A stretch of DNA of 11,117 bases from Acidimicrobiia bacterium. Its GTDB lineage: Bacteria > Actinomycetota > Acidimicrobiia > Acidimicrobiales > JACDCH01. Location: contig JACDCH010000276.1 of the NCBI GenBank assembly GCA_013694495.1, forward strand, positions 1-11,117. The letters are read 5' to 3'. The notes beneath the pieces were generated by a model, which was given only the letters and a program-made list of their open reading frames with translations, had not been told where the DNA came from and did no database searches. The position numbers and the translations under genes are program-made. This document shows positions 1 to 6,317 of this stretch, piece by piece (within the stretch, counting starts at the first letter, position 1; the number at the start of each line of letters is the position of its first letter).

Positions 1-3
1 GGT

Positions 4-22
4 CTGGGGGCCGAGCCCCCAG
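4..22 (-). terminator. GC-rich hairpin downstream of the operon, possible terminator
   Basis: A perfect 8-bp inverted repeat, CTGGGGGC and GCCCCCAG, is separated by 3 nt. It lies about 105 nt downstream of the last stop codon. Such GC-only hairpins are common at the ends of actinobacterial transcription units. No T-tract follows on either strand, so intrinsic termination is an inference. The hairpin is symmetrical and could equally serve a convergent gene beyond the window edge. Confidence 0.4.
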
Positions 23-67
23 GCATCGGCCGCAGGGCGACGAAGTCGGCCGAGGACCGCAACGACC

Positions 68-122
68 GAGCGCAGCGAGGGCGACACAACTCGCCGGAAC
101 GGAGCGAAGCGAGTGACGGCGA
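68..122. repeat. Mirror-like GAGCG-NN-GCGAG words and a flanking short inverted repeat
   Basis: Two related 12-mers sit in the 3' region after the methyltransferase: GAGCGCAGCGAG at 68-79 and GAGCGAAGCGAG at 102-113. The second lies inside a 6-bp inverted repeat, TCGCCG at 91-96 and CGGCGA at 117-122. The 12-mers are mirror-like, not inverted, so they do not form stems themselves. Related GAGC-TTGCG-AGC words occur in the argC-argJ gap. They look like a dispersed intergenic word family of this genome; no function is visible here. Confidence 0.45.
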
Positions 123-127
123 AGGAC

Positions 128-901
128 TCAGGCGACCTTGCGGGCACGCCAGATCTCCTCGTGGGGCCACTGCTGGGCCCAGGCCGCCGTGATGTACTGC
201 TGGTCCTCGGCGTCGGGCGGGGCGTGCAGCTCGATGAGCTCGAGGACCTCGAACCCGCTCGATCGCAGCACGCGCAGCATCTCGCCGTGGGGCAGGTGGA
301 ACTCGACGCCCTCGTCGTCGGTGTACTCCACGCGGTGCAGGCCCCGCTGCGGCCGGACCAGCGCCGCACCGGCGGGCTCCTCGGCGTCGGGGGCACACAG
401 CGTGAAAAGCACCGAGTTGCACAGGAACACGAGCTCGCCCCCCGGCCGCAGCAGGCGGGCCGCTTCCGGGAGCCACTGGTAGGGATCGGCCCAGATGGCG
501 GCGCCGTACTCCGAGATCGCCAGGTCGAACGAGCCGCCCCGCAGCGGGACGGCCTCGCCGGCGGCCTGGACGATCGGGAACCGCGGGCCGTACTCGGCCT
601 GGAACCGGCGGGCGGATGCGAGTTGGCCCTCGGTCGGGTCGATGCCGACGGGGCGGGCGCCCCGGCGGGCCAGCCAGGCGGAGATGTAGCCCGTGCCGCA
701 CCCCAGCTCCACGACGTCGGCACCGTCGAGGCGGATCCCCGTCAGCGCGCCGACCTCCTCCTCGGGGTTCGCGTACTCCCCCCAGGTGATGTCGTCGGTC
801 GACCACGACCGCTGGCCCGGCCCGACCCAGTCGGCCGCCGTGTTGTTCCAGGCCTGGCGGTTGCGGGCGATGGAGTCGCTGGTGTCGTCCACGGCGCCCA
901 T
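128..901 (-). CDS. Class I SAM-dependent methyltransferase, substrate unknown
   Basis: The 257-residue product has the class I Rossmann methyltransferase layout. Motif I, VVELGCGTGY, is at about residues 63-72, the strand-2 end GIDPT at 86-90, a motif-IV-like FDLAIS at 125-130, and a post-motif LLRPGGELVFL at about 150-160. The C-terminal third (HxPH, then a WRARKVA end) is not diagnostic to me. No signal peptide or membrane segment is seen, so it should be cytosolic. I chose the ATG at 901, 10 bp after the argH stop. A GTG at 928 would add nine unconvincing residues and overlap argH by 17 bp. No clear ribosome binding site is present. It follows argH closely and is probably cotranscribed. 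The substrate cannot be told from sequence, and an arginine-related role is only a guess from position. Confidence 0.85.
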   Translation of the reverse strand: MGAVDDTSDSIARNRQAWNNTAADWVGPGQRSWSTDDITWGEYANPEEEVGALTGIRLDGADVVELGCGTGYISAWLARRGARPVGIDPTEGQLASARRFQAEYGPRFPIVQAAGEAVPLRGGSFDLAISEYGAAIWADPYQWLPEAARLLRPGGELVFLCNSVLFTLCAPDAEEPAGAALVRPQRGLHRVEYTDDEGVEFHLPHGEMLRVLRSSGFEVLELIELHAPPDAEDQQYITAAWAQQWPHEEIWRARKVA

Positions 902-911
902 GGTGGCCGGG

Positions 912-2297
912 TCAGGCGTGCGGCACACGCGCTTTGTCGGCTTGGAGGCGCGCCGCGAAGGCCTCGATCTGGGCGGCGACGGGGACGGGGCCGGCGCCGC
1001 CGGGGGTGGTGCGCCTCGTCACCGAGACGCCGGGCTCGAGCAGCTCGAGGGCGTCGTCGCCGAGGGCGGGGTGGGCGGCGACCAGCTCGGTGAGCGGCAC
1101 GTGGCGCTCCAGGGAGTCGCGCACGACAGCCCCGACGATGGTGTGTGCCTCGCGGAATGGCATGCCCCGCTCGACGAGCCACTCGGCCAGGTCGGTGGCG
1201 GCCGAGTAGGGCGAGTCGGCTGCTGCCTGCATCCGGTCGGTCACGAACGTGGCCGTCGCCAGCAGGCCGCTGAGGGCGTCGAGGGCCCGGCTGATCTGGT
1301 CGAGGGCGTCGAAGAACGGCTCCTTGTCCTCCTGCAGGTCGCGGTTGTAGGCGAGTGGGAGTCCCTTGAGCGTGGCCAGCAGTCCGGTGAGGTCGCCGAT
1401 GAGGCGGCCGGCCTTGCCCCGCACGAGCTCGGCGATGTCGGGGTTCTTCTTCTGCGGCATCATCGACGAGCCCGTCGACCATGCGTCGTCGAGGCGGAGG
1501 AAGCCGAATTCGTCGGTCGCCCACAGCCACACCTCCTCGCCGATGCGGGAGAGGTGGATGCCGAGGAGGGCGATGTCGAAGAGGCCCTCGGCGACGAAGT
1601 CGCGGTCGCTGGTGACGTCGAGGCTGTTGTCGAAGGCGGCGGCGAATCCGAGGTCTTCGGCCACCGCCGCCGGGTCGAGGGGGAGCGACGAGCCGGCGAG
1701 GGCGCCGGCACCGAGGGGTGACACGTCCATGCGTTTGCGCGTCGCCAGCAGCCGGTCGACATCGCGGGCCAGGGCCCAGGCGTGGGCGAGCAGGTGGTGG
1801 GCCAGCAGCACGGGCTGGGCCCGCTGCAGGTGCGTGTAGCCGGGCAGGTAGGCGGCGCCCGCCTCGACCGCCCGGGCGTGGAGCACCTCCTGGAGCACGA
1901 GCACCTTGCCGGCCACCATCCCGAGCTCGCGCTTCACGAACAGCCGGAACGCGGTGGCCACCTGGTCGTTGCGGCTCCGCCCGGTGTGCATCTTGGCCCC
2001 GGGCTCGCCGGCGAGGGCAGTGACGCGACGTTCGACGGCCGTGTGCACGTCCTCGTCTGACGGCAGGAACTCGAGCGTGCCGTCGGCGATCTCGACCTCG
2101 ACGCGATCGAGGGCGGTGAGCACGACCGTGCCCTCCTGCGGGGTGAGGATCCCGCCCCGCACGAGGCCGCGCACGTGGGCGCGCGAGCCGGCGATGTCGT
2201 CGCCGGCCAGGCGCCGGTCGAAGCTGAGGCTCTCGCTGAAGGCGAGGAGCTCGGGGGCCGGCCCGCCTTCGAAGCGGCCGTGCCAGAGGGTGGTCAC
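912..2297 (-). CDS. argH: Argininosuccinate lyase
   Basis: Cleaves argininosuccinate to arginine and fumarate, the last step of arginine synthesis; the family forms cytosolic homotetramers. The 461-residue length is normal for the family. It shows the fumarase/aspartase superfamily blocks: HTGRSRND at residues 104-111, GYTHLQ at 153-158 with the conserved histidine 156, and the signature loop GSSMMPQKKNPD at 276-287 carrying the catalytic serine. The C-terminus has the SVxxRxxxGG pattern expected of ArgH. The start is a GTG at 2297, giving MTTLWHGRF, a typical ArgH N-terminus. It lies 13 bp after the argG stop. The upstream sequence has only a weak purine stretch (GCGGA). The gap contains an imperfect tandem copy of the start site and a five-codon mini-ORF (separate entry). 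Confidence 0.97.
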   Translation of the reverse strand: MTTLWHGRFEGGPAPELLAFSESLSFDRRLAGDDIAGSRAHVRGLVRGGILTPQEGTVVLTALDRVEVEIADGTLEFLPSDEDVHTAVERRVTALAGEPGAKMHTGRSRNDQVATAFRLFVKRELGMVAGKVLVLQEVLHARAVEAGAAYLPGYTHLQRAQPVLLAHHLLAHAWALARDVDRLLATRKRMDVSPLGAGALAGSSLPLDPAAVAEDLGFAAAFDNSLDVTSDRDFVAEGLFDIALLGIHLSRIGEEVWLWATDEFGFLRLDDAWSTGSSMMPQKKNPDIAELVRGKAGRLIGDLTGLLATLKGLPLAYNRDLQEDKEPFFDALDQISRALDALSGLLATATFVTDRMQAAADSPYSAATDLAEWLVERGMPFREAHTIVGAVVRDSLERHVPLTELVAAHPALGDDALELLEPGVSVTRRTTPGGAGPVPVAAQIEAFAARLQADKARVPHA

Positions 2298-2321
2298 CTG
2301 TCGGTCCGCATCAGTCGGTCC
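2294..2321 (-). repeat. Tandem 14-nt near-repeat at the argG/argH junction with a five-codon mini-ORF
   Basis: On the minus strand two 14-nt units follow each other, GGACCGACTGATGC and GGACCGACAGGTGA, matching at 11 of 14 positions. The first holds an ATG (2311-2309) whose A is the last base of argG's TGA. The second holds the argH GTG (2297-2295). The ATG opens ATG-CGG-ACC-GAC-AGG-TGA (MRTDR), whose stop overlaps the argH start as GTGA. So stop/start contact is unbroken from argG through the mini-ORF to argH. A role in coupling is inferred. Confidence 0.5.
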
Positions 2322-3729
2322 CCAGCTCCATGGCGGCCGCGTCGAGGGCCTGCTCCTCGTCGCCGCCGGCCTCGCGGTTCTCGGCGATCTGGTCGGCGCC
2401 GCCGGCCTCGAGGGCGCCGAAGAGCCGGTCGGACCCGCTGACCAGCTGGCTCTTGGCCGCGTACAGCTCGAGCTTCTCGCGGGAGTCGGCGATGTCGAGG
2501 TTGCGCATCGTGAGCTGGCCGATGCGATCGGTCGGGCCGAAGGCGGCGGTCTCGGTCCGCTCCATCGACAGGCGGTCGGGGCGGTATGAGAGGGCCGGGC
2601 CGTCCGTGGCGAGGATGGTGTAGTCCTCGCCGCGACGGAGCCGGATCGTCACCTCGCCCGTGACCACCGAGGCGATCCAGCGCTGCATCGATTCGCGCAT
2701 CATCAGCGACTGCGGGTCGAACCAGCGCCCCTCGTACAGCAGCCGGCCCAGCCGGCGGCCGTGGTCGTGGTAGTTGGCGATCGTGTCCTCGTTGTGGATC
2801 GCGTTGAGGAGCCGCTCGTAGGCGATGAAGAGGAGCGCCATCCCGGGCGCCTCGTAGATCCCGCGCGACTTGGCCTCGATGATGCGGTTCTCGATCTGGT
2901 CGGACATGCCGAGGCCGTGGCGGCCGCCGACGGTGTTGGCCTCGTGCACCAGCGCGATCGGGTCGTCGAAGGTGGTGCCACCGATGGCGACGGGACGGCC
3001 CGACTCGAAGCGGATGGTGACGTCCTCGGGCTCGATGGCGACGGCGGGGTCCCAGAAGCGCACGCCCATGATCGGCTCGACGCTCTCGAGGGAGATGTCG
3101 AGATGCTCGAGGGTCTTCGCCTCGTGGGTGGCGCCCCAGATGTTGGCGTCGGTGGAGTACGCCTTCTCCTCGCTGTCGCGGTATGGCAGGTCGTGCGCTG
3201 CCAGCCACTGGCTCATCTCCGACCGGCCGCCGAGCTCGGCCACGAAGGCGGCGTCGAGCCACGGCTTGTAGATCCGCAGGGCCGGGTTCGCCAGCAGGCC
3301 GTAGCGGTAGAACCGCTCGATGTCGTTGCCCTTGAACGTCGAGCCGTCGCCCCAGATGTCGACGCCGTCGCCGTGCATGGCCCGCACGAGCAAGGTGCCG
3401 GTGACCGCCCGACCGAGCGGCGTCGTGTTGAAGTACGAGCGACCACCCGAGCGCACGTGGAACGCGCCGCACGACAGGGCCGCGAGGCCTTCCTCCACGA
3501 TCTGGCGCTTGCAGTCGACGGTCCGGGCGATCTCGGCGCCGTAGGCCACGGCGCGACCGGGGACGCCCTCGATGTCGGACTCGTCGTACTGGCCGATGTC
3601 GGCCGTGTAGGTGCACGGGACGGCGCCCTTCTCGCGCATCCAGGCCACGGCGACCGAGGTGTCGAGCCCGCCCGAGAAGGCGATGCCGACGCGCTCGCCC
3701 ACCGGCAGGGAGGTCAGGACCTTGCTCAT
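2311..3729 (-). CDS. argG: Argininosuccinate synthase, long (E. coli-like) type
   Basis: Joins citrulline and aspartate using ATP to give argininosuccinate. The 472-residue product has the PP-loop nucleotide-binding motif AFSGGLDTS at residues 17-25, then YFNTTPLGRAVTG at 99-111 and GDGSTFKGNDIERF at 127-140. Further on come GGRHGLGMSDQIENR and KSRGIYEAPGMALL. From memory this matches the E. coli ArgG subfamily (about 447 aa) closely along its length. It differs from the roughly 400-residue type of Streptomyces and many other actinobacteria. The last 25 or so residues are acidic and look like a lineage-specific tail. The ATG at 3729 aligns with the E. coli start. It lies 28 bp after the argR stop, with a tandem copy of the start site just upstream. 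A GAAGGG overlapping argR's stop is the only Shine-Dalgarno-like sequence, and it is far from this ATG. Confidence 0.97.
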   Translation of the reverse strand: MSKVLTSLPVGERVGIAFSGGLDTSVAVAWMREKGAVPCTYTADIGQYDESDIEGVPGRAVAYGAEIARTVDCKRQIVEEGLAALSCGAFHVRSGGRSYFNTTPLGRAVTGTLLVRAMHGDGVDIWGDGSTFKGNDIERFYRYGLLANPALRIYKPWLDAAFVAELGGRSEMSQWLAAHDLPYRDSEEKAYSTDANIWGATHEAKTLEHLDISLESVEPIMGVRFWDPAVAIEPEDVTIRFESGRPVAIGGTTFDDPIALVHEANTVGGRHGLGMSDQIENRIIEAKSRGIYEAPGMALLFIAYERLLNAIHNEDTIANYHDHGRRLGRLLYEGRWFDPQSLMMRESMQRWIASVVTGEVTIRLRRGEDYTILATDGPALSYRPDRLSMERTETAAFGPTDRIGQLTMRNLDIADSREKLELYAAKSQLVSGSDRLFGALEAGGADQIAENREAGGDEEQALDAAAMELGTD

Positions 3730-3745
3730 TCGGTACTCATTCGGT
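3724..3745 (-). repeat. Tandem 11-bp duplication of the argG start site
   Basis: The minus strand reads ACCGAATGAGT followed directly by ACCGAATGAGC, identical at 10 of 11 positions, with a partial third unit (ACCGA) just upstream. Each unit has an ATG, at 3740 and 3729. The first ATG opens ATG-AGT-ACC-GAA-TGA, a four-codon ORF whose TGA overlaps the second ATG as ATGA. The second ATG is taken as argG's start because it gives the conserved N-terminus; the first is out of frame. Confidence 0.55.
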
Positions 3746-3757
3746 TCGGTCGACCCT

Positions 3758-4243
3758 TCAGACGTTGGCCAGCTCGGAGAGCTGGCGGGCGAGCTTGGCG
3801 CCGCCGGTGCGCTCGGCGGCGACGACGAGGAGCGTGTCGTCGCCGGCGACCGTGCCGAGGACGTCGGGGAGCAGCGAGCGGTCGAGGGCGGAGCCGACCA
3901 CGTGGGCGCAGCCGGGCGGGGTGCGCAGGACGACGAGGTTGCCCGAGTGGGCCACCTCGACGACCCACTCGCCGAGCACCCGACGGAGGTGCTCCTCGGG
4001 GGCGCGCTGCTCCTTGGGTAGCTCGGGGATGGCGTACACGGACTCCCCCGCCGCGGCCCGCACCTTGATGGCGCCGAGCTCCTCGAGGTCGCGGCTGACG
4101 GTGGCCTGGGTGGCGATGACGCCGTCGACCGACAGCAGCTCGACGAGCTGCTGCTGGCTCGTGACCGGTTGCTGCTCGAGCAGGCGCGAGATGCGGTGCT
4201 GACGCTGGTGCTTCGCCAGCCGGACGGGCCCCTTCGCGCTCAT
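3758..4243 (-). CDS. argR: Arginine repressor ArgR
   Basis: DNA-binding regulator of arginine genes; in the family, arginine binding to the C-terminal domain stabilises the hexamer that binds ARG boxes. The 161-residue product has the N-terminal winged helix-turn-helix, with recognition-helix signature QATVSRDLEELG at residues 46-57 (the Ser-Arg pair is 50-51). The C-terminal oligomerisation and arginine-binding domain includes the NLVVLRTPPGCA region near 102-113. GTVAGDDT is at 130-137, where the Asp-Asp pair is the expected arginine ligand. The ATG at 4243 overlaps the argF stop as ATGA, which fixes the start and implies translational coupling. Position inside the operon together with the ARG box upstream of argC implies autoregulation. 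Confidence 0.97.
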   Translation of the reverse strand: MSAKGPVRLAKHQRQHRISRLLEQQPVTSQQQLVELLSVDGVIATQATVSRDLEELGAIKVRAAAGESVYAIPELPKEQRAPEEHLRRVLGEWVVEVAHSGNLVVLRTPPGCAHVVGSALDRSLLPDVLGTVAGDDTLLVVAAERTGGAKLARQLSELANV

Positions 4244-5139
4244 CGGTGGTTCTCCTCGGCCAGCCACCAAGCCAGGGCGCGGAACGCGTGCAGTCGGTTG
4301 TGGGCCTGCTGGATGACGACGGAGGCGGGCCCGTCGATCACGGTGGCCGACACCTCCTCGCCCCGGTGGGCCGGGAGGCAGTGCATGAACACGGCGCCGT
4401 CGTGGGCGCCCGCCATGACCGCGTCGTCGACCATGAAGCCTTCGAAGGCGCGGTCGCGGTCGTCGGCCTCGGCTTCGAAGCCCATCGACGTCCACACGTC
4501 GGTGTGCACCGCGTCGGCGCCCTTGGCGGCCTCTTCGGGCCGGTGGACGACGGTCACGTCGAGCGCCCCGAGGGCGAGGAACTGGTCGATGTCTGTCGGC
4601 GACGGCCCGTACCCCTCGGGGCACCCGAAGCGCAGCGCCATGCCCGACAGCGATGCGCCGAGGGCGAGGGAGCGGGCCACGTTGTTGTGGTCGCCGATCC
4701 ACGCCACGGTCCGGCCTTGCAGCTCGCCGAAGACCTGTCGCATCGTCAGGAGGTCGGTCAGGGCCTGGCACGGGTGGGCGTCGTCGGACAGGAGGTTGAT
4801 GACGGGGACGGCGGCGGGCTCGGCCATCCCGACGAGGTCGGCGTGGGCGAACACCCGGGCGCCGAGCAGGGCGTGGTAGCCGGCCAGGACGCGCGCGATG
4901 TCGGCCGGGGTCTCGCGGTCGTTGACGCCGATCTCGTCGGGCCGCACGGAGACGGGGTGACCGCCGAGCTGGATGACGCCCATCTCGCACGAGTGGCGGG
5001 TGCGCAGCGACGGCTTGGCGAACAGCAGGGCGACGCCCTTGCCGTGGAGGGGCAGGCCGTGGTCCTGGCGATCGGCCCGGTCGAGGACCTCGACGAGCTC
5101 GGGGGCGGCCAGGTCGTCGACGTCGAGGAAATGGCGCAC
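4240..5139 (-). CDS. argF: Ornithine carbamoyltransferase
   Basis: Transfers the carbamoyl group from carbamoyl phosphate to ornithine to make citrulline. The 299-residue product has the carbamoyl-phosphate motif as SLRTR at residues 44-48, a known variant of STRTR. HPCQ is at 122-125, the ornithine loop D-VWT-SMG at 214-220, and HCLPAHRGEE at 253-262. SMG and HCLPAHRG mark ornithine rather than aspartate or N-acetylornithine carbamoyltransferase, which fits ArgJ supplying free ornithine. The frame is open far upstream as a shadow within argD. I chose the GTG at 5139 because it gives V/M-RHFLDVDDL, the usual ArgF N-terminus, 5 bp after the argD stop. A hairpin at the end of argD ends 12 nt before this GTG, and no Shine-Dalgarno is visible. 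The stop overlaps the argR start. Confidence 0.96.
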   Translation of the reverse strand: MRHFLDVDDLAAPELVEVLDRADRQDHGLPLHGKGVALLFAKPSLRTRHSCEMGVIQLGGHPVSVRPDEIGVNDRETPADIARVLAGYHALLGARVFAHADLVGMAEPAAVPVINLLSDDAHPCQALTDLLTMRQVFGELQGRTVAWIGDHNNVARSLALGASLSGMALRFGCPEGYGPSPTDIDQFLALGALDVTVVHRPEEAAKGADAVHTDVWTSMGFEAEADDRDRAFEGFMVDDAVMAGAHDGAVFMHCLPAHRGEEVSATVIDGPASVVIQQAHNRLHAFRALAWWLAEENHR

Positions 5140-5144
5140 CCGTA

Positions 5145-6317
5145 TCAGCGCCCGTGCTCGGCGAGCACGGCGGCGAGGAGCGAGACGGCCTCGTCGATCT
5201 CGTCGTCGGTGACGGTGAGGGGCGGGGCCAAGCGGAGGGCGCTGGGCGTGACCGCGTTGACGACGAGCCCGGCGGCCAGCGCGCCGGCGGCGACGGCCTT
5301 GGCGTCGATGCTCTCGGCGAGCTCGGCCGCCAGGAGGAGGCCGAGGCCCCGCACCGCGGTGATGCCGGGGACGGCGAGGAGGGCGGTGGTGAGGCGCTCC
5401 CCCTGCTTGGTGGCCAGGGCCGGGGCGTCGAGGGCCTGCATGGTGGCCAGCACGGCCTTGGCCGCGGCGGTGGCCAGGGGCTGGCCGCCGAAGGTGGTGG
5501 CGTGGTCGCCGGGCTCGAAGGCGGCGGCCACGTCGGCCCGGGCCCAGCAGGCGCCGATGGGCACGCCGTTGCCGAGCGCCTTGGCCATCGTGACGACGTC
5601 GGGGACGACGCCGCTGTGCTGGAAGCCGAACCAGCGGCCGGTGCGACCCAGGCCGGTCTGGACCTCGTCGATCATCAGCAGGATGCCGCGCTCGTCGCAC
5701 AGGCGTCGCACGCCCTGCAGGTACTCGGGCGTCGCCGGGTTCACGCCGCCTTCGCCCTGCACGGGCTCGAGCAGCACCGCGGCGACGCTGGGATCGAGCA
5801 CCCGCTCGAGGTCGTCGAGGTCGAGCCAAGTGACGTGGCGGAACCCCTCGGGCAGGGGTTGGAACACCTCGTGCTTGGCGGGCTGGCCGGTGGCGTGGAG
5901 CGTGGCGAGCGTGCGCCCGTGGAAGCTGCCGTAGGCGCTCACGACGACGTGGCGGCCCCGGCCGCCGAACTTGCGCGCCAGCTTGATCGCCGCCTCGTTG
6001 GCCTCGGCGCCGCTGTTGCAGAAGAACACCTGCCCGCCGGCCGGCGCGCCATCGCCCACGAGCGCGTCGAGCGTCGTGGCCACCTCGGGGCCGGGCAGGG
6101 TGCCGAACAGGTTCGAGGTGTGCAGCAGCGTGCGGGCCTGTTCGCTCAGCGCGTCGGCCACGGCCGGGTGGCTGTGGCCGAGGCTCACGACAGCCAGGCC
6201 CGAGAGGAAGTCGAGGTAGCGGCGGCCGTCGGTGTCCCACAGCTGCGTGCCGTCGCCCCGGGCGAACGTGACCGGCGGGGCTGCGTACGTCGGCATGAGG
6301 GGTGACGTCGTCGTCAT
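5145..6317 (-). CDS. argD: Acetylornithine aminotransferase
   Basis: PLP-dependent class III aminotransferase converting N-acetylglutamate semialdehyde and glutamate to N-acetylornithine and 2-oxoglutarate. The 390 residues are a normal length. Visible motifs are NSGAEANEAAIKLAR at 101-115 (cofactor phosphate region), IDEVQTGLGRTG at 216-227 with Asp217 facing the pyridine nitrogen, and MAKALGNGVPIGA at 244-256 with Lys246 as the Schiff-base lysine. HATTFGGQPLA at 272-282 has Ala and Gln at positions that are often Gly and Asn. The ATG at 6317 overlaps the argB stop as ATGA. The same enzyme type can also act on succinyldiaminopimelate in some bacteria; the operon context favours the arginine role. 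Confidence 0.96.
   Translation of the reverse strand: MTTTSPLMPTYAAPPVTFARGDGTQLWDTDGRRYLDFLSGLAVVSLGHSHPAVADALSEQARTLLHTSNLFGTLPGPEVATTLDALVGDGAPAGGQVFFCNSGAEANEAAIKLARKFGGRGRHVVVSAYGSFHGRTLATLHATGQPAKHEVFQPLPEGFRHVTWLDLDDLERVLDPSVAAVLLEPVQGEGGVNPATPEYLQGVRRLCDERGILLMIDEVQTGLGRTGRWFGFQHSGVVPDVVTMAKALGNGVPIGACWARADVAAAFEPGDHATTFGGQPLATAAAKAVLATMQALDAPALATKQGERLTTALLAVPGITAVRGLGLLLAAELAESIDAKAVAAGALAAGLVVNAVTPSALRLAPPLTVTDDEIDEAVSLLAAVLAEHGR
5152..5170 (-). promoter_or_regulatory. Short-loop hairpin at the 3' end of argD, next to the argF start
   Basis: The plus strand reads CCGTGCTCG-G-CGAGCACGG, a perfect palindrome with 9-bp arms around one base, folding as 8 bp with a 3-nt loop. It encodes the AVLAEHG end of ArgD and finishes 12 nt before the argF GTG, where a ribosome binding site would lie. 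Coding constraint alone may explain it. A role in argF initiation or mRNA stability is speculative. Confidence 0.35.

Noticed and set aside
896..905. GCCACCATGG around the methyltransferase ATG, identical to a eukaryotic Kozak core.
   Set aside because: Coincidence in a GC-rich bacterial operon; the motif has no role in bacterial initiation.
128..928. A longer methyltransferase starting at the GTG at 928.
   Set aside because: The extra nine residues precede a normal N-terminus, and the overlap with argH would be 17 bp with no ribosome binding site. The ATG at 901 is simpler, though not proven.
2294..3616. A 440-codon minus-strand ORF overlapping argG in another frame and ending at argH's GTGA.
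   Set aside because: The sequence is Arg/Pro-rich frame-shadow text. Only its last five codons (MRTDR) lie outside argG, and these are reported as a mini-ORF.
4240..5139. ArgF as an N-acetylornithine carbamoyltransferase because of its SLRTR motif.
   Set aside because: SLRTR also occurs in many true ornithine carbamoyltransferases. The SMG and HCLPAHRGEE motifs and the presence of ArgJ support ornithine as substrate.
4246..5934. A 562-codon plus-strand ORF antisense to argF and argD.
   Set aside because: It is a shadow of two clearly recognised genes; its translation resembles no family and no regulatory signal precedes it.
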